The notes beneath the pieces were generated by a model that saw only the letters and a program-made list of their open reading frames with translations, was not told the DNA's origin and searched no databases. The translations under genes were made by a program, and so were the position numbers. 64,000 nt of DNA from Capitulum mitella (taxonomy: Eukaryota; Arthropoda; Thecostraca; Pollicipedomorpha; Pollicipedidae), in contig CP099847.1 in assembly GCA_030062745.1 (NCBI GenBank), positions 25,468,923 through 25,532,922 on the forward strand, in the 5' to 3' direction. Positions 33,440-46,614 of this stretch are shown in pieces (positions within the stretch are counted from its first letter, which is position 1; each line of letters begins with the position of its first letter).

Positions 33440-34326
33440 CTACTGGACGGGCCGGTAGGCGTAGACGGGCTCGTAGTCGACGGTGGCCTCCTGGGCGCGC
33501 GCCGGCGCGGCGTACGCCGACTGCGTCTCGACCCGCACCTCCTGCTCGGGCGCCGCCTCGGTGGCCGGCACGTCCGGCGTCGGGTACTCGGTGGGCACGG
33601 GCGTCGGCAGCGCGTCGCTCTCGGCGCGGAAACCCAGCGCGTCGGCCACGTAGCGCACGCTGACGGGCACGCCCTCGGGCGAGACGTAGCTGAAGGAGCC
33701 GACCACGGCGCCGCCGGCGCTCTCCTCCTGGCGCTCGATGTCGTCCTCGGAGAGGAAGCGGAAGGCGAAGCCGCCCTGGTCGTCGCTCTGGCTGGTGTGC
33801 TCCAGGATGCGCACGATTGGCAGCGGCGCGGCGACGCGCACCTCGGCCGGCGCTCCGTAGCCGTACGTGGCGCGGGGCGCCGAGTCGGCCGCCACGGCCG
33901 CCGCCAGCGTGAGCAGGACAAACTGCGGCAGAACAGGCGGCGTAGATTAGGGGAACACCGGGACTTGGGTCCTTTCTCCGTCGTTTTAAGTTTCGGAGTT
34001 TGAGGGAACAAACTGATTAGTAAGTTTAATAATTATAATAAAGGGTGTTTTTAAAATTCGGTAGTCGTAGCCTTGCAGTAAAATTCTAAATAGCCGCTTG
34101 GAATTTTTTTAGAGAACAGTGAAGTAGAAGTTTAAGGCTTTCCAGGTTGTTCCGTCGGAAATGCTCGCGTTCTGTTAACATATTTTTTGTATAAATTGTG
34201 TAATGTCCACAGGTCAATCTTTGTCATGAGACCTAAAAACGGAACCAATTTGGAAAGGTGTTTGCCCCTGAGAGGAGTCTGTTCCCCTGCACATCTGTGA
34301 ATGACGGAGAGACTTACCATCTTCAT
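33440..34326 (-). CDS. RR-1-like cuticular protein, copy 2
   Basis: Exon 1 34326-34318 (Met-Lys-Met), intron of 395 bp with GTAAGT donor and CCGCAG acceptor, exon 2 33922-33440; 163 residues. Its protein is identical to copy 3 and serves as the array reference (Ala35, Ile39, Leu99, Thr136, Glu148). Same signal peptide, Chitin_bind_4 core and acidic Pro-rich tail as copy 1. The 3.1-kb unit is almost identical to that of copy 1, including intron and downstream spacer, so this duplication looks the youngest; the promoter, however, is variant B. Likely pulsed by moulting hormone like other cuticle genes, which is inference. Confidence 0.93.
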
Positions 34327-34469
34327 GGTGTTGGTGCGGTGCGTTTGAGGGGCGGTGCTCGCTGTGCGGCTGTGCAGTTGATGTGATGCCCCCTCCGTGC
34401 TGGTGCCGCGTTATATAGCGGGTACCGGGCGCCGGTGACCCTGGACAGGTTACAGGTTTTGGGGGTCAC
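34327..34469 (-). promoter_or_regulatory. Promoter of cuticle copy 2 (variant B)
   Basis: TATATAAC at 34417-34410 and the GGTGACCC / GGGGTCAC inverted pair separated by the AGGTTACAGG spacer. Confidence 0.75.
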
Positions 34470-35657
34470 TCTGCCGTCCCCAGCCGGTGCCGACACTGAC
34501 CGTCACAGTCGGGCCTTGTCCACCTCCGACACGCCAAGGTCCGCCGCATCTTTGGCCGGGCACCGCACGTGGTACTGCGGAGCTCAGGAGGGTGTCGTAA
34601 GAGGCTGTGCAGGCACCCTGGGCCAGTCATTAATACGAACACTGAGGCATATCTGGCATGGAGATCACGGTAATGGCGGATGGTGTAGAATACAGAGCAG
34701 GGACAGCACCCGGTGATTAAACCGGCCACGTATTTTGGGGGCCGTGGCACTTGCCAAGGTTACGGCGACGGAAATGGCCGAGGGTCACCCTATCCATTAT
34801 CGTTTCCAGAAAACTATGAAATATTGCTTGAGGATTCACGGAAGGTTTCTCGACGTTCGTTTGCCACCCCTAGTACCGCTGCACGAATGACGTTTGGCTG
34901 CTTTCAGCCCGCGACTTGCTGGTTGGTAGTGTCAGATTTTTCTCGGCATCAAAATTCCGGAGCCAAATAGTGCAACGCCTAAAATTTTCATTTCGTATCG
35001 TAATGTCAAGAAAGGTCAAGGAAGATCACGCACCGCCCCATGTAAGATCATCATAGCATTGAAGTAACGGAAATGTTGTGGCAAGTTTTGTCGCAAAGCA
35101 AATTTTGGGAGTCCTTTCAGTTTGTATAATTGGAAACGAGAGTATTTAGAGACCTTCGTTGAAGGTCTGTGATGTGGATGAGGTTTTATGCGCCATGCTA
35201 GGCATGCTTAAAGCTTTTGTGCAATTGACGTCTGTGTCCTTTGTACGGCTTTTTTATAGCTTGCATCGTAGAAGGGTAGAGGGCAGTGAAAGGGCTGTAA
35301 GCACTGTGACTGTTTGCGGCTAGAGGCGACTCTAAACTTGTATTGCCATCCAGATTGATGGCATGCTCTGCCCTTTATTGGAGTGATCAGAATGTTTCAG
35401 GTCCGTGTGGCCTTATTTCCCCTTTCCGTTTTACCGAGATCCTTAAAGATACAAATCAGAGCAAGGGCATACACGTCCACATGTGTGCGCGACATGCGAA
35501 GGGAAGTGTACGACACGATGTACTTATTCGTCCTTTATATATATTTTTTTAAGAAATTTGGTCCAGTTGTGTTGATGCGGTTACCGTCGGGAGTCGACTT
35601 CATGTTAAACTGAGTTTATTGCCGGATTCTAAACACGCGACGTCCCGGGCGCAGAAG

Positions 35658-35668
35658 CAGATGGCGCT
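35658..35668 (+). promoter_or_regulatory. CTCF-core-like site, spacer 2
   Basis: CAGATGGCGCT, same context as the spacer 1 copy. Confidence 0.3.
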
Positions 35669-36556
35669 GGAGGACCTTTGTCGTGCCGTGCAACTCCACA
35701 ACACCGCCGGTGACCGGCTGACCCTTTCGGTCTCGTGCGTACATGTGTCCCTTCTGGGATATTGGGCTTGTATCTGCGTGAAAAAGGCAAAGAAAAGAGC
35801 ACCAATAATTAGATCGTTCGCAACACATAACGGCAAGTACGCAACAGAGAACGCAGGAATGCGTTCGCTAGGTCTGCTAATTTGAAGTTTTTGTGGTGCT
35901 TAGCCCTTAGGGGTAGGTCAAGAATTTGGAACTGGAAAGTAATTCAGTGATTCGGAACTCGTTTAATTGCCTTGGTGAGGCATCAGAACTACAGAGAGAA
36001 AACTCATACAGACATAATCAGATTAAAAAAACGATTCCCGTGCTGTTAATATTGCGCCTAATCCCATCCATGATTCTGGTGCTTCTACAAAGAAGACTTG
36101 GCTGGTTTGCACGCACCTCGACCAAGCTTCTTGCAAGCACTTTCTTCCTCGGAGCCCTGACCATCTTTTAAGCAGGAGTATTCCTCTATTTCAACAAACT
36201 TTTCCATGTTTTTTGTAGAACTTATTTGGTTGTTAATTTGTGCGAAAGCCACACTGCGTTTTTCTTGTGACAGAAAGCTGTTCAACAAATCGCGGAAAAC
36301 ACGATAATGAAAGGGTCTTATTTTCTGTATTCTTGAGTGTCTTGTTGACAAAGACGAAAGAATAATTGTTGAACTTGTATTTCATTGAACTCAGGAACAG
36401 CACACGATAAATACACTGCTGACAATGTCAGTCTTGACTCACACGTAATAAATACACGTCGCATGGCCTTATACCCAGTCCTGGTCTGCGAGGGCGTTTT
36501 TCCGTTAATCAGGTGTCAGCGCAGCCTGCTCTCGGTCAGTCCCCAGGTGAGGTTTA

Positions 36557-37447
36557 CTACTGGACGGGCCGGTAGGCGTAGACGGGCTCGTAGTCGACGG
36601 TGGCCTCCTGGGCGCGCGCCGGCGCGGCGTACGCCGACTGCGTCTCGACCCGCACCTCCTGCTCGGGCGCCGCCTCGGTGGCCGGCACGTCCGGCGTCGG
36701 GTACTCGGTGGGCACGGGCGTCGGCAGCGCGTCGCTCTCGGCGCGGAAACCCAGCGCGTCGGCCACGTAGCGCACGCTGACGGGCACGCCCTCGGGCGAG
36801 ACGTAGCTGAAGGAGCCGACCACGGCGCCGCCGGCGCTCTCCTCCTGGCGCTCGATGTCGTCCTCGGAGAGGAAGCGGAAGGCGAAGCCGCCCTGGTCGT
36901 CGCTCTGGCTGGTGTGCTCCAGGATGCGCACGATTGGCAGCGGCGCGGCGACGCGCACCTCGGCCGGCGCTCCGTAGCCGTACGTGGCGCGGGGCGCCGA
37001 GTCGGCCGCCACGGCCGCCGCCAGCGTGAGCAGTACAAACTGGGGCAGAACAGACGGCGTAGATTAGGGAAACACCGGGACATGGTACCTTCCATCGTAC
37101 TCTTAGTTGTTGGAATTTGGGTGCGCTAAATTACTTCATAACCACAGTAATTGTAATAATAGGTCCTTTTCAATTTCGCTAGTCGCAGCCTTGCTGTAAA
37201 TTCCGGTAAATCCCAAAATGACGTCTTGGGAATATTTTTGGGCAACAGTAAAGTAAGTTATGGCTTTGCATCATCTACCGTTAAAAATGTTTGCTTTTCT
37301 CGGAACTTGTTTAGTAGATATATTTTGTTATACGCAGGGCTGTAATTTTATCACAGCTACCAAAGAAACGAACCAATTTGAAATGGTGCATGGACCTAAG
37401 AGGAGGCCCCTTAATGTCTGTGAATGACAGAGACTTACCATCTTCAT
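36557..37447 (-). CDS. RR-1-like cuticular protein, copy 3
   Basis: Exon 1 37447-37439, intron 399 bp, exon 2 37039-36557; 163 residues, identical in protein to copy 2. The intron, however, is of a different class, shared with copy 4 (ACATGGTACCTTCCATCG after the acceptor side), and the spacer upstream of its promoter is the longer mariner-bearing kind. The combination of an exon identical to copy 2 and an intron like copy 4 marks a mosaic. Confidence 0.93.
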
Positions 37448-37590
37448 GGTGTTGGTGCGGTGCGTTTGAGGGGCGGTGCTCGCTGTGCGGCTGCGCAGAT
37501 GATGTGATGCCTCCTCCGTGCCGGCGCCGCGTTATATAGCGGGTACCGGGCGCCGGTGACCCTGGACAGGATACACGTTTTGGGGTCACC
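37448..37590 (-). promoter_or_regulatory. Promoter of cuticle copy 3 (variant A)
   Basis: TATATAAC at 37538-37531 and the inverted GGTGACCC / GGGGTCACC pair with AGGATACACG between them. Confidence 0.75.
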
Positions 37591-38673
37591 CTGCCGTCGT
37601 CAGCCGGTGCCGACACTGACCGTCAGCGGGCAGTCACAGGCCCTGTCCATCTCCGGCACGGCAAGGCCCGCCGCATCTTTGGTCGGACACTGCATGTGGG
37701 CTCTGCTAAGCTCAGGAGGGCGTCGTAAGATGCTGCACAGGCACCCTGGGCCAATTATTAGTACGAACGCTGAGGTGTAGCTGGCATGAAGATCACGGCA
37801 ATGGCGGATGGTATCGAATACGGAGCAGGGACAGCACCTGGTGATTAAACCGGTCAGGTATTTTGGGGGCCGTGACACTTGCCAAGGTTACGGTGACGGA
37901 AGTGGCGGAGGGTCCTCCTCTTTGTCCTCTTTGTCATTGTTTCCAGAAAACTATGAAATAATGTTTGAGGATTCAAAGAAGCTTTCTCGAAGTTCGTTTA
38001 CGACCTTAGCACAGATGACGTGTGATGTCTGATGGTTTTTAACCGGCGATTTGCTGAGTGGTAGTCTTCGATTTGTCTCTTCAGCATAACACCAGAACCG
38101 AGTAGCGCAACTCTGAAACTTTTCATTTCGTTTCATGATTTTTTGAAGGGTCAAGGTGTACCGCCCATCAACCCTTGTAAGGTGGTCGTAGAATTTATAT
38201 GATATGATATATATCGCGTAGAATTCGTATGATATGAATATTGTGATATGCCAACTGCAGTGCCGGTTTATGTCAGGAAACAAATTCTGAGAGCCATTTC
38301 AGGATTTTCTGGTGCAAACGCCAATGGTTAGAGTCACTTGTGGGAAGTTTATGATGTTGACGAAGTTTTATGCGCCATGTTAGGCATGCTTAACGCTAGC
38401 ATGCAGTTGTCGTCTGAACACTTCGTACACATGCGGGTAGCTTGTATCGTAGGACGGGAGAGGAGAATGAAAGGGCGGTATGCGCTGTGACTGGAGGCGA
38501 CTCTGAACTTACAGTCAGATTAATGGCATGCGTTACGCTTTATTAGAATGATCGGAATGTTTCAGGCCCATATGCCTTTATTGCCTATTTCCGTATTTAC
38601 CGAAGCCTCGAAAGATGGAAATCAGGTCAAGGGCATGTTTATCTTGTACACGATGTAAAGACAGAATGTGATA

Positions 38674-40054
38674 ATGGGTGAGTACTACAAATCAAAATGA
38701 GATAAACTTTGCATGAGTATATTGCCAATTATTTTAAAGGCATTTCATGAAAAGGATCACAGATGTTGCCTGCCTCAATGGACATTGTAACAACATGAGT
38801 GGACTGTCGCATAGAGGCCGTATCTGCCGGAGCGTCGCACCTTTCTGCGCAGCTGGTGCATCTTAGTCTGTTCGGCTGCTCTGTTTTCATCAGTGTCTTT
38901 TCTTACGGCCCATTTGATACGTTGCTTGAACAATCGCTCCGACTTGGCTCCCCACCCATTCCCATAGACCGCTTGCTTCACGATACCGCACAGGTCTTTA
39001 TTGGGTCTGATCTGAGGTGCGTTGGGTGTTTTCATCTCGCCTAGGCATTGTACAGTTTGTTCAGCAACTGCATGATGCTTCGGGCATAGTGGGCGAATGC
39101 CAGATCTACCAAAAGAAAAATATGCCATGTCCAGCAACTGCATGGTGCGTCGCGAATAATGAGCGGATACCAGATCTGACAAAACAGAAATTAGCCATAT
39201 CCACCGTCCTGTTGATATGCGGTAATGAATGGGACACTGTAGATAGGTTTCGTTTTCCATCGCTGCCGTACTGCAGACGAATATTGGCTCAGAGAGGCCA
39301 TTCTGGCTCACAACCAACCACAACATTACTTTCCGAGGAAACGTCGACTCTGAACGAAGCCCAACATTGTTTGACGTCTTGACAATGTCTGAACTATAGC
39401 ACACAACAATCCCAGGCACTGACGAATGGTCGAAAGTAAAAGGGTATTCGTCATCCGTTATGATTCTGGCATGGTTTTGCAGCTCCCGAAAAGTCCAGAT
39501 GAACTTGTTCACGTGGGATTTGGCTCGCTCGTCTTCCTCTGGAGGTGTTTTTGGGGTCTTTTACATGCTTCGAAATTTTGCACCACGCTGTTTGATGATT
39601 TTAACCGCATATCGCTGACTGATTTTATATTTTTGGCCGCCTTCCGAATGCTGTCCCTGCCTTGCCTACCATGTACCGCACGAACGTTCGTCGTTTAGCA
39701 GGACGCATCTTCACGGGAATTTGACCGCTGCCAACTTTTCGTTTTGTGCCGCCTCGGGTTTCCATATCGTTTGATATACAATAGACGGTATTCGGCTCAC
39801 TCCTCGGAAAATGAAGAACATTGTGTGCCTTACTCATCTTCCCGGATTGCTGGCAGAAAGACTGTAATGGTCTCTGGCGTGTCTCCTTGTTTTGGCCCCT
39901 CCATGACTAGTGGATAAAAATGAAATGTGCTAAATTGTATAGCTGCATCTGTCGTTTTCCATGACGCTTCCGCTGATACCAAAATAAGGACTCCATGCAT
40001 TGATTTAACATAGCAGGATACATATCAACTATGTCTTTTTTAATGTTCATCCGT
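38674..40054 (-). mobile_element. Decayed Tc1/mariner-superfamily transposon, spacer 3
   Basis: About 1.38 kb flanked by TA on each side, with imperfect terminal inverted repeats (left ATGGGTGAGTACTA, right end reading ACGGATGAACATTA on the other strand). On the minus strand, broken frames show an N-terminal helix-turn-helix-like part (KRKVGSGQIPVKMRPAKRR), a WTFRELQNHARIITDDEYPF block with the first acidic residues, a PRKVMLWLVVSQNGLSEPIF block, and a C-terminal PQIRPNKDLCGIVKQAVYGN block resembling the last catalytic motif. A ~65-bp internal duplication interrupts the middle. Stops and frame changes make it inactive. The spacer after gene 6 shows the empty TA site. Confidence 0.75.
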
Positions 40055-40195
40055 TAGGTCATTCCTTCAGTTTTTCTTTTTTTTGTTACAAATTTCATCC
40101 GGTCGTGTTGATGAGGTTAGAGTTGGGATTATGTTGACCATGTTAAGCTGAGTTTATTTCTAGACTCTGACCACATCACGTCCCGGGTGCCGAAC

Positions 40196-40206
40196 CAGAT
40201 AGCGCT
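40196..40206 (+). promoter_or_regulatory. CTCF-core-like site, degenerate, spacer 3
   Basis: CAGATAGCGCT, one base off the core seen in other spacers. Confidence 0.2.
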
Positions 40207-41085
40207 GGAGGACCGTTGTCGTGCCGTGCAACTCCACGAGACCATCCCGTGTCCGGCTCACGATTTCGGTCTTGTGCATAGAAGTGCAAGTTTTAGGATA
40301 CCAGGTGTATATCTGTATGGAAAAGAAGGAGAAAAGGGCACGAATGATTAGATCTTTTGCAAAACTTATGAACAGGTATGAGACACAGAACTGAGGAAAT
40401 GTGTTCGCTAGCTCTGCTAATTTGAAGACTTGCTGATGTTTAGCCCTATGGATGGATGAAGGGTTTTGAAGTGAAAAGCGAACTCAGTCATCAGGATCTC
40501 GTTTAATTGCATCGGTAAGACAGCAGTAGTTCGTAAAGGTGAAACCCTTCAAGAAGCAATCACTTCAAACTAAAAGGATGTTGCCTTGCATTAATTTGCA
40601 TCCGATCCTACTCATAATTTTGATATTTGCACAAAGAAATCATGGGTGGTTTGCCGACATCTTGGCTGACCTTCATTCAAACACTTTTTTCTCCGGAGCT
40701 CGCGAAATCTTTTCAACAGGATTACTCGCACCTTGCGTTTTTTTGTATAACTTATTTGGTTATCAGCGTACGTTGATACTAAAATGTTTTCATTGTGCCA
40801 GAAAGTCGTTTTGAAAATCACGTCATGCATTTTAATTAAACGGGTTTGTTATTTTTCTGTGCAGATTTGTCGTTTAAAAAGACGAAGGGTAATTGCTCAA
40901 GTTGTATTTTGTTGAACTCAGGAACAGCACACGATAAATACACTGCTGACAATGTCAGTCTTGATTCACACGTAATAAATACACGTGACATGGCCTCATA
41001 CACAGTCTGGTCTGCGAGGGCGTTTTTCCGTTGATCAGGTGTCAGCGCAGCCTGCTGTCGGTCAGTCCCCAGGTGAGAAGGTTTA

Positions 41086-41976
41086 CTACTGGACGGGCCG
41101 GTAGGCGTAGACGGGCTCGTAGTCGACGGTGGCCTCCTGGGCGCGCGCCGGCGCGGCGTACGCCGACTGCGCCTCGACCCGCACCTCCTGCTCGGGCGCC
41201 GCCTCGGTGGCCGGCACGTCCGGCGTCGGGTACTCGGTGGGCACGGGCGTCGGCAGCGCGTCGCTCTCGGCGCGGAAACCCAGCGCGTCGGCCACGTAGC
41301 GCACGCTGACGGGCACGCCCTCGGGCGAGACGTAGCTGAAGGAGCCGACCACGGCGCCGCCGGCGCTCTCCTCCTGGCGCTCGATGTCGTCCTCGGAGAG
41401 GAAGCGGAAGGCGAAGCCGCCCTGGTCGTCGCTCTGGCTGGTGTGCTCCAGGATGCGCACGAGCGGCAGCGGCGCGGCGACGCGTACCTCGGCCGGCGCG
41501 CCGTAGCCGTACGTGGCGCGGGGCGCCGAGTCGGCCGCCACGGCCGCCGCCAGCGTGAGCAGGACAAACTGGGGCAGAACAGGCGGCGTAGATTAGGGGA
41601 ATGCCGAGACACGGTACCTTCCATCGTACTTTTAGTTCTTGGAGTTTGGATACGCTAAATTAATTAATAACCATAGTAATTGTAATAATAGGTCCTTTTC
41701 AATTTCGCTAGTCGCAGCCTTGCTGTAAATTCCGGTAAATCCCAAAATGACGTCTTGGAAATATTTTTGGGCAACAGTAAAGTAAGTTATGGCTTTGCAT
41801 CATCTACCGTTGAAAATGTTTGCTTTTCTCGGAACTTGTTTAGTAGATATATTTTGTTATACGCACGGCTGTAATTTTATCACAGCAACCAAAGAAACGA
41901 ACTAATTTGAAATGGCGCATGGACCTAAGAGGAGGCCCCTTAATGTCTGTGAATGACAGAGACTTACCATCTTCAT
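41086..41976 (-). CDS. RR-1-like cuticular protein, copy 4
   Basis: Exon 1 41976-41968, intron 399 bp, exon 2 41568-41086; 163 residues with Leu39 and Ala136 as the only differences from copy 2. Signal peptide, RR core and tail are intact. Its intron is nearly identical to that of copy 3. A minus-strand ATTAAA at 40836-40831 lies about 250 bp beyond the stop. The leader has an extra repeat of the GTGCGGCT block compared with other copies. Confidence 0.93.
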
Positions 41977-42127
41977 GGTGTTGGTGCGGTGCGTTTGACG
42001 GGCAGTGCTCGCTGTGCGGCTGTGCGGCTGTGCGGCTGATGTGATGCCCCCTCCATGCCGGCGCCGCGTTATATAGCGGGTGCCGGGCGCCGGTGACCCT
42101 GGACAGGTTACAGGTTTTGGGGTCACC
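41977..42127 (-). promoter_or_regulatory. Promoter of cuticle copy 4 (variant B)
   Basis: TATATAAC at 42075-42068, then the inverted GGTGACCC / GGGGTCACC pair with AGGTTACAGG between. Confidence 0.75.
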
Positions 42128-43211
42128 CTGCCGTCCCCAGCCGGTGCCGACACTGACCGTCAGCCGGCAGTCACAGACCCTGTTCATCTCCGGCACGGCA
42201 AGGCCCGCCGCATCTTTGGTCGGACACTGCATGTGGGCTCTGCTAAGCTCAGGAGGGCGTCGTAAGATCCCACACAGGCACCCTGGGCCAATTACTAGTA
42301 CGAACGCTGAGGTGTAGCTGGCATGAAGATCACGGCAATGGCGGGTGGTATCGAATGCGGAGCAGGGACAGCACCCGGTGATGAAATCGGTCAGGTATTT
42401 TGGGGGCCGTGACACTTGCCAAGGTGACGGTGACGGAAGTGGCGGAGGGTCCTCCTCTTTGTCCTCTTTGCCATTGTTTCCAGAAAACTATGAAATAATG
42501 TTTGAGGATTCAAAGAAGCTTTCTCGAAGTTCGTTTACGACCTTAGCACAGATTACGAGTGATGTCTGATGGTTTTTAACCCACGATTTGCTGGGTGGTA
42601 GTCTTTGATTTTTCTCTCCAGCATAAGGCCAGAACCGAGTAGCGCAACTCTGAAATTTTTCATTTCGTTTCATGATTTTATGAAGGGTCAAGGTGTACCG
42701 CCCATCAACCCTTGTAAGGTGGTCGTAGAATTTATATGATATGATATATATAACATAGAACTCGTATGATATGAATATTGTGATATGCCAACTACAGTGC
42801 CGGTTTATGTCAGAAAAGAAATTCTGAGAGCCATTTCAGGATTTTCTGGTGCAAACGCCAATGATTAGAGTCACTCGTGGGAGGTTAATGATGTTGACGA
42901 AGTTTTATGCGCCTTGTTAGGCGTGCTTAAAGCTAGCATGCCATTGTCGTCTGAACACTTCGTACACATGCTGATAGCTTGTATCGTAGGACGGGAGAGG
43001 AGAATGAAAGGGTGGTATGCACTGTGACTGGAGGCGACTCTGAACTTACAGTCAGATTGATGGGCATGCTTTTTGCTTTAATAGAGTGATCAGAATGTTT
43101 CAGGCCCATATGCCTTTATTGCCTATTTCCGTATTTACCGAAGCCTCGAAAGATGCAAATCAGGGCAAGGGTATGTTTATCTTGTAAACGATGTAAAGAC
43201 AGAATGTGATA

Positions 43212-44625
43212 ATGGGTGAGTACTGCAGATCAAAAATGAGATAAACTTTGCATGAGTATATTGCCAATTATTTTAAAGGCATTTCATTAAAAGGATCACA
43301 GATGTTGCCCGCCTCAATGAAGATTGTAACAACATCAGTGGACTGTCGCATAGAGGCCGTATCTGCTGGAGCGTCGCACCTTTGTGCGCAGCTCGTGCAT
43401 CTTAGTCTGTTCGGCTTCTCTGTTTTCATCAGTCTTTTCTTACAGCCCATTTGATGCGTTGCTTGAACAATCGCTCCGACTTGGCTCCCCACCCATTCCC
43501 ATAGACCGCTTGCTTCATGATACCCCACAGGTCTTTATTGGGTCTGATCTGAGGTGCGTTGGGTGTTTTCATTTCGCGTAGGCATTGCGCAGTTTGTTCA
43601 GCAACTGCATGGTGCTTCGGGCGTAGTGGGCGAATGCCAGATCTACCAAAACAAAAATTTGCCATGTCCAGCAACTGCATGGTGCGTCGCGAATAATGGG
43701 CGGATACCAGATCTGACCAAAACAGAAATTAGCCATATCCACCGTTTTGTTCATATTCGGTAATGAATGGGACACTGTGGATAGGTTTCGTTGTCCATCG
43801 CTGCCGTACTGCAGACGAATATTGGCTCCGAGAGGCTATCCTGGCTCACAACCAACCACAACATTATTTTCCGAGGAAACGTCGACTCTGAACGAAGCCC
43901 AACATTGTTTGACGTCTTGACAGTGTCTGAACTATAGCACCCAACAATCCCAGGCACTGACGAATGGTCGAAAGAAAAAAAGAGTATTCGTCATCTGTTA
44001 TGATTCTGGCATGGTTTTGCAGCTTCCGAAAAGTCCAGATAAACTTGTTTACGTGGGATTTAGCACGCCTGTCTTCCTCTGCAGGTGTTTTGGGGTGTTT
44101 TACATGTTTCGAAATTTTGCACCACGCTGTGTGATGATTTTAACCGCATATCGCTGACTGATTTTATATTTTTGGCCGCCTTCCGAATGCTGTCCCTGCC
44201 TTGCCTACCATGTACCTGTATGTACATGTATGTACTGTATACCATGTACGCACGAACGTTCGTCGTTTAGCAGGACGCATCTTCGCGGGAATTCGGCCGC
44301 TGCCAACTTTTCGTTTTTTGCCGCCTGGGGTTTCCATATCGTTTGATATACAATAGACGGTACTTCGGCTCACTCCTCGAAGAATGGAGAATATTGTATG
44401 CCTTACTCGTCTTCCGGCATTGCTGACAGCAAGACTAATGGTCTCTGGCGCGTCTCCTTGTTTGGGCCCCTCCATGACTAGTGGATAAAAGCGGAATGTG
44501 CTAAATTATATAGCTACACCTGCTGTTTTCCATGACGCTTCCGCTGATACCAACATAAAGACTCCATGTATTGATTCAACATAGCAGCATACATATCAAG
44601 CATGTCTTTTTTAATGTTCACCCGT
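43212..44625 (-). mobile_element. Decayed Tc1/mariner-superfamily transposon, spacer 4
   Basis: Same insertion point, TA flanks and terminal repeats as the spacer 3 element, so it was copied with the unit rather than inserted anew. Minus-strand relics match that copy block by block. It differs by a TGTA-rich expansion near 44212-44245 that interrupts the helix-turn-helix region. Confidence 0.75.
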
Positions 44626-44775
44626 TACGTCATTCGTTCAATTTTTCTTTTTTTTACTATAAATTTCATCCGGTCGTGTTCATGAGGCTAGGGTTAGCAT
44701 TATGGTGACCATGTTAAGCTGAGTTTACTTCTCTAATTTTATTACTCTGACCGCGTCACGTCCCGGGTGCCGAAC

Positions 44776-44786
44776 CAGATGGCGCT
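44776..44786 (+). promoter_or_regulatory. CTCF-core-like site, spacer 4
   Basis: CAGATGGCGCT in the same conserved block. Confidence 0.3.
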
Positions 44787-45664
44787 GGAGGGCCGTTGTC
44801 GTGCCGTGCAACTCCACGAGACCATCCCGTGTCTGGCTGACCATTTCGGTCTCGTGCATAGAAGTGCAAGTTTTAGGATACCAGGTGTATATCTGTATGG
44901 AAAAGGAGGAGAAAAGGGCACGAATGATAAGATCGTTTGCAAAACGTATGAACAGGTATGAGACACAGAACTGAGGAAATGTGTTCGCTAGCTCTGCTAA
45001 TTTGAAGACTTGCTGGTGGTTAACCCAATGGATGGATGAAGGGTTTTGAAGTGAAAAGCGAACTCAGTCATCAGGATCTCGTTTAATTGCCTTGGTAAGA
45101 CAGCAGTAGTTCGTAAAGGTGAAACCCTTCAAGAAGCAATCACTTCAAACTAAAAAGGATGTTGCCTTAGATTAATTTTGCATCCGATCCTACTCATAAT
45201 TTTGATATTTGCTCAAAGAAATCATGGGTGATTTGCCGACGTCTTGACTAACCTTCTTTCAAACACTTTTTCCGGAGCTCGCGATGTCTTTTCAACAGGA
45301 TTACTCGCACCTTGCGTTTTTTTTTGTATAACTTATTTGGTTATTAGCGTATGTTGATACTAAAATGTTTTCATTGTGCCAAAAAGTTGTTCTGAAGATC
45401 ACGTCAATCATTTTAATTAAACGGTTTTGTTTTTTCTGTGTGAATTTGTCGTTTAAAAAGACGAAAAGGTAATTGTTCAAGTTGTATTTTGTTGATCTCA
45501 GGAACAGCACACGATAAATACACTGCTGACTATGTCAGTCTTGATTCACACGTCATAAATACTTGTTGCATGGCCTCATACCACGTTCCTGGTCTGCGAG
45601 GGCGTTTTTCCGTTGATCAGGTGTCAGCGCAGCCTGCTGTCGGTCAGTCCCCAGGTGAGGTTTA

Positions 45665-46471
45665 CTACTGGACGGGCCGGTAGGCGTAGACGGGCTCGTA
45701 GTCGACGGTGGCCTGCTGGGCGCGCGCCGGCGCCGCGTACGCCGACTGCGTCTCGACCCGCACCTCCTGCTCGGGCGCCGCCTCGGTGGCCGGCACGTCC
45801 GGCGTCGGGTACTCGGTGGGCACGGGCGTCGGCAGCGCGTCGCTCTCGGCGCGGAAACCCAGCGCGTCGGCCACGTAGCGCACGCTGACGGGCACGCCCT
45901 CGGGCGAGACGTAGCTGAAGGAGCCGACCACGGCGCCGCCGGCGCTCTCCTCCTGGCGCTCGATGTCGTCCTCGGAGAGGAAGCGGAACGCGAAGCCGCC
46001 CTGGTCGTCGCTCTGGCTGGTGTGCTCCAGGATGCGCACGATTGGCAGCGGCGCGGCGACGCGCACCTCGGCCGGCGCGCCGTAGCCGTACGTGGCGCGG
46101 GGCGCCGAGTCGGCCGCCACGGCCGCCGCCAGCGTGAGCAGGATAAACTGGGGCAGAGCAGACGGCGTAGGTTAGGGGAATACGGGGACGTTGATCAGAT
46201 TCCGCAAGGCGTGGTCTTCTGCTTAACTTCTAAAAAGCGTACTGGAAATACTTTTTGAAGCGGGAAAAATGTATATCTTGGCATTGTAGACTCTACCGAA
46301 AGAAATGTTTTCATTTCCACCAGGTAGATTTTTTAGATTGTAGCACTGAAGAATGCTAGAAACGGAAAACGCTTAAAAACGAAAACGAACCAATTTGAAA
46401 TGGCGTATGGGCCTCAGAGGGGGCTCTTGGCCTGAATGTGTATCAATGACGGAGAGACTTACCATCTTCAT
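45665..46471 (-). CDS. RR-1-like cuticular protein, copy 5
   Basis: Exon 1 46471-46463, a short 315-bp intron, exon 2 46147-45665; 163 residues. Differences from copy 2 are Ile5 in the signal peptide and Gln148 in the tail. The intron belongs to a third class shared only with copy 6 (it carries a GTTGATCAGATTCCG block near the acceptor). A minus-strand ATTAAA lies downstream in the 45.4-kb region. All domain features are intact. Confidence 0.93.
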
Positions 46472-46614
46472 GGTGTTGGTGCGGTGCGTTTAACGGGCGG
46501 TGCTCGCTGTGCGGCTGTGCGGCTGATGTGATGCCCCCTCCGTGTCGGCGCCGCGTTATATAGCGGGTACCGGGCGCCGGTGACCCTGGACAGGATACAC
46601 GTTTTGGGGTCACC
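46472..46614 (-). promoter_or_regulatory. Promoter of cuticle copy 5 (variant A)
   Basis: TATATAAC at 46562-46555 and the inverted pair with AGGATACACG. Confidence 0.75.
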